Made by a program: the position numbers and the translations under genes. From the NCBI RefSeq assembly GCF_963259705.1, contig NC_081846.1:57689205-57753204 (forward strand): DNA of 64,000 bases, written 5' to 3'. Below are positions 56,181-64,000 of this stretch, in pieces. This DNA is from Myotis daubentonii (lineage: Eukaryota; Chordata; Mammalia; Chiroptera; Vespertilionidae). A model generated the notes under the pieces. The model searched no databases and was not told where the DNA came from. It saw nothing but the letters and a program-made list of their open reading frames with translations. Position 1 is the stretch's first letter; the number at the start of each line of letters is the position of its first letter.

Positions 56181-57950
56181 TCGGTTGTCTAACCATGTAT
56201 TACTCTTCTGCACTAATAGCGTGACACTAGCTCTCCCCTCTTTCCCACCAGGGTGAAAAATACATTTTCTAAGAGTTAGTTGAAAGAAGTAATGAAAGCA
56301 AATTAAAAACCTTAAATTCCAAAGTCAAACTTTAAAAAACCTATTTAAATATCTCAGTGGGAAGTCAGTCACAGTGGAAGGTAGACTACTAAAATTAAAA
56401 TCACAAAGGAAGGGGAATAACCACTGACCTTGTTATGAACTTGAAGTCGAGCGCAGGGGATACACACATTCTCTTCCCCATGTGTCGCCCTCTTCCATTG
56501 GACGAAGGGCCACGTGTTACGCTTTCCTTGGTTTGGTCATGACGCTGTCCCCAGGCCTGTCTGTTGATATCTAAAGGGACTGTCACCCTTCCTTGTTTGC
56601 AAAAGAGCCTCCCTCAGTCTCTGAAATGGAGGTGTCCAAGTGGTGACCAGCAGCCAAACCCAACCCAGACATGTGCTTAGGGGGTTTGTCTTACTGTTTA
56701 TTGGTTTGGTTTATTTTTAAAGTGATGTTGACACATAATAATCAGAGTTTCATTTTGAAACTTGTCTTGTCTTAGAAAATCAAAGTATTCGGCACTACAA
56801 GACCCATGTTGCTGCACAGGGGCAATTGCTCTTAGCCTACCTAGACCTATGGGACCCTTGTATGTTGACATAATTAGTTTCTTTTGTAATCCTATGAGTT
56901 TTACTTCATTCAGAAACATCATCCTGAGAAGGGATCCAGAGACTGTGAAAGGGGCTCCTGGCCCAATAAACCCTTAGACTACAGCCAAGTGGCAGCTGTC
57001 CCTTTGCCCATCACCGGCCACAGTTCTCATCATTCTTTATTTGCTCTGAGGCCACACACCCGTTTCCATTTTCCACTGCACTGACGCCTTTCCTAGAGGC
57101 ATAAAACATTTCCCTGGAATCACGTCTGTTCAAAAGGTGGAAAAAGAGAAATGAACCAAGAGGGCCTTAACATTCTTGCACGAAGCTGCCCACTTCTCTA
57201 TGCGGCCTCAGTGGTCTCTGCCCACAGGGGTTATGTTCAACATCCCTGCACATCCGTGGAGCAGGGCCGCCCACCAATCTAAGGATGTTCGCCAACTGTA
57301 AACAGACAGTTTGGCACAGGCCATCTGAACTTCAGCCTGGGACTGGAGGTTTTTCCATCCCTGCTCCGAGGAGCTTATCTTCGATCTGACAATTTACTCC
57401 CGGCTGCACTGCACCTCCCTCTTCCTGCACTGCCAGGGCGTGTGAGTGGGGAGCTGTCCAGGGCGGGCTTGGGGGCGCTGACCTCTCAGTATCCTGGCAA
57501 GGAAGAGGAGACCCACTCCTCCTCTTCTGCTTCTCCTTGTCAGCAAAGGAGCAGAGATGCCCCTCAGCCCTGCAGTCAGTCCTTGGGCTCCGGGTACGCA
57601 GAGCTGGTCCCAATAACGCCCACACTTGCTTGGCTCTGTGCAGTTCACACAGCTCCCTCCCTCCACCCCACCCAGGGATCTTCAAACCCACTTCCAAGCA
57701 AAGGAAAGGAATGAACCCTGCTTTGCAAAGGGGAGCCACTGAGGTTCAAGGAAAGTGAGATGCAAAGTCAGGAGAGCGCAGACCTGCTGAGCACCTGAGG
57801 GCTCCTCCAGGGGAGAGATTTCCGGGGAATTCCACAGCCAGTGTTTACCCAGTGGCGTTTAATTAGATGCATTAATGTTTTACTAGAGTAATTCTGGACC
57901 TTTCAAGTAAATCTAGTCTCTTTTCAACAGAGACCTTAGCCTTAACACTA

Positions 57951-57953
<3 letters not shown>
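55626..57953. other. Non-coding stretch, no gene recognised
   Basis: A (TTTC)n array lies at 56117-56182. GC-richer DNA at 57330-57770 yields overlapping ORFs (up to 135 codons, minus) without domains. Confidence 0.5.
56117..56182 (+). repeat. (TTTC)n microsatellite
   Basis: About 16 uninterrupted units. Confidence 0.96.

Positions 57954-58002
<49 letters not shown>
57954..58002 (+). repeat. (CA)n microsatellite
   Basis: About 24 uninterrupted CA units. Confidence 0.97.
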
Positions 58003-58005
<3 letters not shown>

Positions 58006-58009
58006 TAAG

Positions 58010-58200
58010 GAAGCTAGGCATTTTTTCTTTTGAAATAAAATGTGTTTTATTTTACTTTGTAAAAGTACAACATGATGAAATGTACTTATTTTCTTTTGGG
58101 ACATTGGTCTATGAATTTTAACATATGTGTAGGTTTGTGTAACCACCTTCAGGACAGATCCATCTCTCCCAAAAGTTTCTAATGCTGGCCCTTTGAAATA
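58010..58200 (+). mobile_element. Old L1-type fragment (tentative)
   Basis: gaattttaacatatgtgtag, gtttgtgtaaccacc and caggacagatccatctctcc match internal phrases of old L1 elements. Confidence 0.5.
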
Positions 58201-58296
58201 ATTTAAAAACAACTACACTGATATACACATAATTGAGGGCTGCAGGAATATTGTAAGTGAATTATGCATTTTATCCGTATAGTGTGAAGACAATTT

Positions 58297-58298
<2 letters not shown>

Positions 58299-58340
<42 letters not shown>
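58299..58340 (+). repeat. (GT)n microsatellite
   Basis: About 21 GT units, only 300 bases from the (CA)n array at 57954 and complementary to it. Confidence 0.97.
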
Positions 58341-58341
<1 letters not shown>

Positions 58342-59457
58342 AGAGGATGTAAACATTGTTGAGGAATAACCCACACAGGCCCTTATGAAGAGGCTTCCCG
58401 GCATTTTTAAAGCTCTGTGACGGTTTGACTATTTTCAGATAGTGACGAGGACATTAGAGAAGCAGCAGGAATGGCGGGGTGATGCCTTAAGCACGTGGCC
58501 TGGGAAGGAGGCCTGGGTGCATTCCCCTTCCCCCACCCCCGTGGGGCCCTTCACCGTCCCACCTCCTGGCTGCCCCACTGCACACCCTCCCCAGAGTGGG
58601 TCCTGGTGGCTCTCCACTTCCTCCTCCCATGCTCCCTCCTTGCATGTCCCAGGACTTGCCTCTTCCTTACCTCCCCTTTGCTGCTCTTCTCTAACCAGTG
58701 GCCTCCTCCTCTGGTGAGTATGATAGGAGTGGGAGGGTCTGTGACAAAAAGGAAAGGATTTCCTTTTCCCCCGCCCATGGAAACTCTACAGGGCAGGCTC
58801 TTACTCTTCACCTAGCATTACCTGCCATAAAGGGCCTCTGCCCTCGCTCTCTACCTGATTCCAGCCATAGAGCCTTCCCCCACTTCTCTAAAGACACACG
58901 GGCAGCAACCACCCTCAAGCCTTCTGGCCCTGCAGCCCTGCTCTGCTGAAGTCCCCTGGAAACCAAAGCTGGGCGTTGAGAGAAGGTAAAAGGGAGGAGC
59001 AAATGGGTACAGATCAAAGGGGAGCTAATGTTGAAGTGGTGGTTCCTACTGAGAGACAAGGACGCAGCGCCATCCCTGGCCCTCTATAAATACCGGGACA
59101 GAGGGTCTTGGCGTCATCCAATGGGTCTTAGGAAGAGCCCTGAATTCTGTAAACAATTACATTCATACTAAATATCTTTGGAAATAGGTATTTCATGGGA
59201 GTTGACAGAAAGCAGAACTTTTATTAAGTGACTAAAATAGTGTCCTTTGGATAATGCTTAATAAGGCATCACATAAAATAAACTGTTTACTAAATGCTTT
59301 TCATTGGTTATAATACAGCCTAGTTATTCTATGTGACTTCAGTGGGAAAGAGAAGGGAAAAAATAGATGAATCATTGCTTTCTCAGTTTTTAAACACTAT
59401 TGTCATTATATCTAAATGGGGCTACATATACTGTATTACACTGAAGACCAAACTCTC

Positions 59458-59458
<1 letters not shown>
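58341..59458. other. Non-coding stretch, no gene recognised
   Basis: GC-rich at 58490-58980 with overlapping 60-106 codon ORFs, none with a domain. Confidence 0.5.

Positions 59459-59497
<39 letters not shown>
59459..59497 (+). repeat. (GT)n microsatellite
   Basis: GT repeat with a TATA interruption near its start. Confidence 0.95.
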
Positions 59498-59498
<1 letters not shown>

Positions 59499-60751
59499 TT
59501 AATAGACTATAATATTTTCAAAGTGTGTATGATGCAAAAGGAGAAACAAGAAAGGTAGAAAATGAATTGTTTGTGCTTCGAAGAGAAATCTATAGGAACT
59601 TGAGGTACTCAGGGAATTGCAATTCAGTAGCAAAGAAAAAGCCTGAAAGTTTGGGACTTTAAGTTAGTTCCCCCCATACATGGAAATGAGCTCAGCCACA
59701 GGCCGAAACCAGCTTTTGCACGTCCAAAAACAGCAACGCTAAACCAGCTGCTGGGGTATGAACTTTTCACACTTTCAACACTCAAGTCTAACAAATATTT
59801 GACTTTCTTCAAGTGTCTATAATAACTGGCTTTAGCTTTTAAATCCTCATTTCAACCTGGTGGCAGAAATTTTAAGCTTGCCCCTTTAAAGTACAACCCA
59901 GTCACTTCTAGAGTTAAAATCAGTATGTTTGGGGTAAATGGTCAATTCAGAGTTTCTCCCTGTTCCCATTTTCATCCAGGGAAGATGTATCAGGAAGGCT
60001 TACATATTGTTCGGAGAGGTGAAGTTAATGGCTTAACTATGTCGTTCTATTATTCACAAGGTCCTTCTAGTCACCTTGACTATAAAAGTGGAGAATATTT
60101 GAAAAGTAAAGTTGGGGTATACACCATAAAAGTTTTATAGCTCCTTTAAAATCACAGGAGATGGAGATTTAAACTCTCATTATCTAGCAGGATCTTGGGA
60201 GGTAGGAATTGCTGTGTCAACTAATGTTGTGCTCTAGATTTCAATGCTGCCTTTATGTTTTTCTAATTCCTCAAGAATAAGGTTTATTTCAAATGTCACA
60301 ATTTGCAGCCACACATTATATCCATAGAATATACTGGTACCATTGCTGTTACTCTTATTTATGACGGTAGATTAGTTATGGACCCTCTGCCATAATATCT
60401 TGGCTCATTAACATACTGCATACTAAAAAGTGTAATGAATGGCCCCGTAATGAGCAGTTACAAAGCCTAGTCACTCATTTTCCTCTTGGCTGTCCTTTCC
60501 ATGCAGAGGGGAACCTTGAAGAGGGTTGGACATATGCCTGAAACATCAACCACCTGGTTCAGCTCATGAGGTGAGGCGGGAAGGGGACCATCTCAACACT
60601 CAATTACTGAGAAATCCTGGGTCTCCCTCCAGGGTCAGAGATGAAGCCTGAACTAATCTCAAATTCAAATTCCACAGGAAGAGGATATGGGTTTGGGTAA
60701 TCAAGACCCAGATCCACAGCATGTGTTTATTAAACTCATTAAACAAACAAA
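59498..60751. other. Non-coding stretch, no gene recognised
   Basis: AT-rich, nothing identified. Confidence 0.6.
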
Positions 60752-60800
60752 GCACGCGCACGCGCACACACACACACTCACACACACACACACACACACA
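60752..60800 (+). repeat. (CA)n / (CG-CA) microsatellite
   Basis: Begins with alternating CGCACG units and continues as CA with one CT interruption. Confidence 0.95.
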
Positions 60801-62863
60801 ACGAAAAACCAAAAAGGAAGAGACATGCCAGCAGTGTAAATCTTCACAGCACTACCTAGTTCACGAGCATCTTTTTTTTTGCCAACATAAATTGCCCATC
60901 AACTTATGCATGAGTTAAAGCCTTTAAGAGACAACTTGATCCCTGCAAGGTACTCAGTGAATACCAAGGACTCTAAAAGAAGGGCTTAATGGAAAGGACT
61001 GGAAAAATCTTTTCTCAATTGACATTTTAAAAGGGGGTTGGGAGACCTGTCATTTTAAAAAAATTTTGTTAGTTTTTTTTTAATGACCATAATCAAGAGG
61101 AATTAAATAATGCTCAGAAGGCTCCTTATGAGCTAAGAATGCAGGTAATTTTATTATCCATACTACCGCTAGACCAAGCTGTCTGCCTCCCGCAGAGCAA
61201 CTTGGCTAAGTATTCTAATGAACTCCACAACCATAGGACCTAAGGGTTCTTTAGAAAACAGGCATTATTTTCAAAAGAATCTGTGACCCTACAGTTATTT
61301 GGCAATCATATTCCCCAACCAACTCAAGAGTTTGGGTATTTTGTTGTGCTGAGTTGAGAGATGTGGTAGAATTTGGTGCGACTCTTTTTGAGGCACAGCT
61401 TTTGTGTTTTTGACCATAGAGAATACCTGTTCATCGGTAACAAATTATTAAAGGCACATGCCTTCTGTTTCATTGCTCAGTTTTATGCTCTGCACCAGCA
61501 ATTTGCTAGCTAGAGTCCTGATGAAATACAGTCTAGCTGTGCAACAAAGGAAGCATTAATTATCCGAAACATTTCTTTGCTGACATTAGGGAGGGGGTGG
61601 GGGGAAGAGAGCCCAGAATAACTGTACTTTTAATAAGAGATGGAGTGCTATTGGAAAACTGTTAAGGTAATGGTGGCTTTCTCTTGAGCTGGGAAGCCCA
61701 TAGCAAGCCTGTACAACCTCCCAGCTTCATGCAGCAGCAAGGCCCATGCTGCAGAGCCCAGCACTGCTTGGATTACTCCGGGGAGATTTGCTGGATGGGG
61801 GTGTTCTATCAGCGCGATCGTCCACCGCTGGGCTGCTCTGCTTACCTTTCCTAACTGATTCCACCAGACACCCCTCCTGGACTCGTTGCTACCCACACAC
61901 TATCCCAACTGTGGTCTGGCCCTGAAGGATGGTAAGGTCTTCAGGGACCACTTGCCAGTTCGAAGCTGGGCCTCAGAGCTGCAGTTCAGGCTTGTCAGGC
62001 AGATGCCTGGGAAAGGCTGCAGCCAAGCGCTCAGCACATTTTCCCAAGTGGAAAGACTGTGTTAGAGACAGAGCATTACTTAACAGTAGGTGAGCGGTTC
62101 ATTCCTAAACATGTCTGTTCTTCCCCACGGGGCCCCCGCAGAAGCACGCTGTGCCTGCCGTGGAGTGAGAGGCGGCTCTCGGAGCTGCGGAGCAGACAGT
62201 GGCCGTAGATGACAGTCCCTTAGGGAGCCCTGTCTGTGATTTTTCTATGTAAACAACATAAAACAACACCCGTGGGCCGATCTCACGTACAAACAAGTGG
62301 TACCAAGCATTCCTGCATGTGCTTGCACCCCGTGGCTGTCTGTTCCCCCTCTCGGCTTCACCGCTGCTTAAAAGTGGTTTTGTGTTTTTTTCAGATATGT
62401 AAAGGCGCCTGGAAGCTAAGCACCTGATGGGTAAGCACCCTTCTCCCCTCAGGAAAAAAGAACTAATATTATTGAGTGTCCGTTACCATCCAGGGACTCT
62501 GCACCCATAATCTTACTTCTTCCTAGCCTTACACCCATTCCAAGTGAGTTGCCCCAAATCCCACTGCTGGCTCCCCAAACCCAGGTTATGCTTCTGTTTT
62601 CATCCTTCCAGGACGGGCACCACAAAAGGTGCACTGTCTCCTCCCCTTAGGAATTCCCTCCACTCCAAGCCTTGCCATTTCTGGGACTAAACACGTGATC
62701 TTTGTCAGCCAGACCCACCCCTAACATCTGTGAGGTTTAGGCAAGAGTGCTGCCAGAGGCCACATTCCATATGTCTAAATATTTAAAGTTATAGCATGCC
62801 TCTAAACATGGACACCTCACGTCTGCATCAGATTTATGCACCAAGATTTAAGTGTAAGAATAA
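60801..62863. other. Non-coding stretch, no gene recognised
   Basis: Two GC-richer islands (61660-62040 and 62100-62230) contain short ORFs without domains. CpGs are sparse, so no CpG-island promoter is claimed. Confidence 0.5.
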
Positions 62864-63339
62864 TCCTATATAGTAAAAGGGTACTATGCAAACTGACCCT
62901 AACAGCAGAAAGACTGGGAATGACTGGTCACTATGACACACACTGACCACCAGGGGGCAGGTGCTCAATGCAGGAGCTGCCCTTTGGTGGTCAGTGCACT
63001 TCCCACATGGGGGAGCTCTGCTCAGCCACAAGCCAGTGGGGGTGGTGGTGGTGGTGGTGGTGGTGGTGGTGGCGGTGGTGGGAGCCTCTCCTGCCTCCTC
63101 AGCAGCACTAAGGATGTCTGACTGCAGCTTAGGTCTGCTCCCCACTGGCAAGTGGACATCCCCTGAGGGCTGCCGGCCTGCCAGAGGGATGTCTGATTGC
63201 CATCTTAGGCCCAATCCCCCAGGGAGCAGGCCTAAGCCAGCAGGTGGTCATCCCCCGAGGCATCCCAGACTGCGAGAGGGCACAGGCTGGGCTGAGGCAA
63301 CCCCCCGAGTGCACAAATTTTTGTGCACCAGGCCTCTAG
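62864..63339 (+). mobile_element. HeliBat-type non-autonomous Helitron with GGT expansion
   Basis: Starts TCCTATATAGTAAAAGGG and ends with palindrome gtgcacaaatttttgtgcac (63310-63329), caggcct and CTAG (63336-63339) followed by T. Same family as 40849-41311 along its whole length, except for a longer GGT tract at about 63030-63081. 476 bp, no Rep-helicase. Confidence 0.95.
63030..63081 (+). repeat. (GGT)n trinucleotide expansion inside a Helitron
   Basis: About 14 GGT units with one GGC. The sister copy at 40849-41311 has only about three at the same place (near 41040-41049). Confidence 0.95.
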
Positions 63340-64000
63340 TAGAATATTATAAAGACTCAAATCATGTTTTCAAAATCTATGAGAACAAAATGTCCAAAAT
63401 GAAATGTTACATAGAAAAGCAAAAGTGAACCTAAATTATTTTAGCAACCTAAATTGCTTCAGTATTTAAATAAAATCAAAGCAATGTCATTGAGGCGGGG
63501 GTGGGGAGGAGGGTGTTCCTTTAGGTTATATGCAGCCTTCAAATATCTTTAAAGGGGAAATAATTTGGTAGGATTATTCAAACATTGAAACTTGCTCATG
63601 TTTGTTATTTTTTTCTTATTCTCTCTACATGGCAGAGAATATAGAGATGCTGAGGAAAGTGGGTAGAGATGAAAAGAAGAGGAAATACCTAAAAGATAAA
63701 TATATTTACTGAATTAAATAGAGGAGAAAAATAGCATTCTTGGTTTAAGCTCTAACAAAGAAAGAACAGACAGGGCCATAGCTAGGGTGGGAACAAAGCT
63801 CAAAGATTTAATAAGGGGAGGAAATGTGTGGTTTCTCCAACTCCAGAAAATACCCAATGCATTCCTGTCCTCAGCCTAGTACCACTTACACCTACCCTGG
63901 GATCTTCTACTTGTCTAGAAAATCTTTCATTTATCATGCGAGTATTTATTAGGTGATAGAGACAATGACAGGAGCAAGGAAGAAGGAATCTGTTTCAGGT
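63340..64000. other. Non-coding stretch, no gene recognised
   Basis: AT-rich with a short G-rich run at 63496-63513. Nothing else identified. Confidence 0.6.

Noticed and set aside
57332..57758. Candidate host exon in the GC-rich block
   Set aside because: ORFs are open on both strands at once, no consistent splice sites bound them and no domain is recognised.
62834..63428. 126- and 155-codon ORFs with Thr or Val/Gly runs
   Set aside because: They are translations of the GGT expansion in a non-autonomous Helitron and cross its ends.

Overview
This is a gene-poor stretch of mammalian nuclear DNA. Its repeats point to a vesper bat (Vespertilionidae; Myotis, Eptesicus or Pipistrellus-like). 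Three groups occur together: tRNA-derived Ves SINEs, HeliBat-type non-autonomous Helitrons (5' TC, 3' hairpin plus CTAG, A|T target), and several families of short non-autonomous hAT elements, including SPIN/URR1-like copies. That combination is characteristic of vesper bats. I find no host exon that I can defend. The only host-gene trace is a broken processed copy of COX7C.

Layout. Positions 1-6949 hold a nearly complete LINE-1 on the + strand: a long 5' UTR, an ORF1 broken by two frameshifts, an ORF2 that is open over all 1273 codons with its catalytic residues present, and a G-rich 3' UTR ending in AATAAA and poly(A). From 7 to 30 kb there is AT-rich non-coding DNA with scattered Ves SINEs, MIR, L2, old L1 3' ends, MER5/MER20-like hATs, MaLR/ERVL LTRs, microsatellites, one SPIN copy, and a second hAT inside an old L1. 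From 30 to 36 kb there are two solo LTRs with exact target duplications (class I-like at 30144, class II-like at 34786) and a short Helitron. From 36 to 44 kb there is a Tigger-like element interrupted by SPIN, two Helitrons abutting head to tail, and three different hAT elements strung on four copies of the octamer GTATAGAC. From 44 to 53 kb there is an MLT1-type LTR, a Helitron nested in a Helitron, the COX7C retrocopy carrying a Helitron-like insert, and a second class II-like solo LTR. From 53 to 64 kb there is mostly unique DNA with microsatellites, L2, a SPIN copy with a perfect 8-bp duplication, and a Helitron with a GGT expansion.

The elements relate to each other through mobilisation rather than as a pathway. 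The L1 ORF2 enzyme class copies L1s, Ves SINEs and mRNAs such as COX7C. Autonomous hAT and Helitron transposases, none of which is encoded here, moved the short DNA elements. LTR-LTR recombination left the solo LTRs. All family names come from remembered consensus sequences and were not checked against a repeat library. Where exact target duplications are quoted, I read them directly from the sequence.
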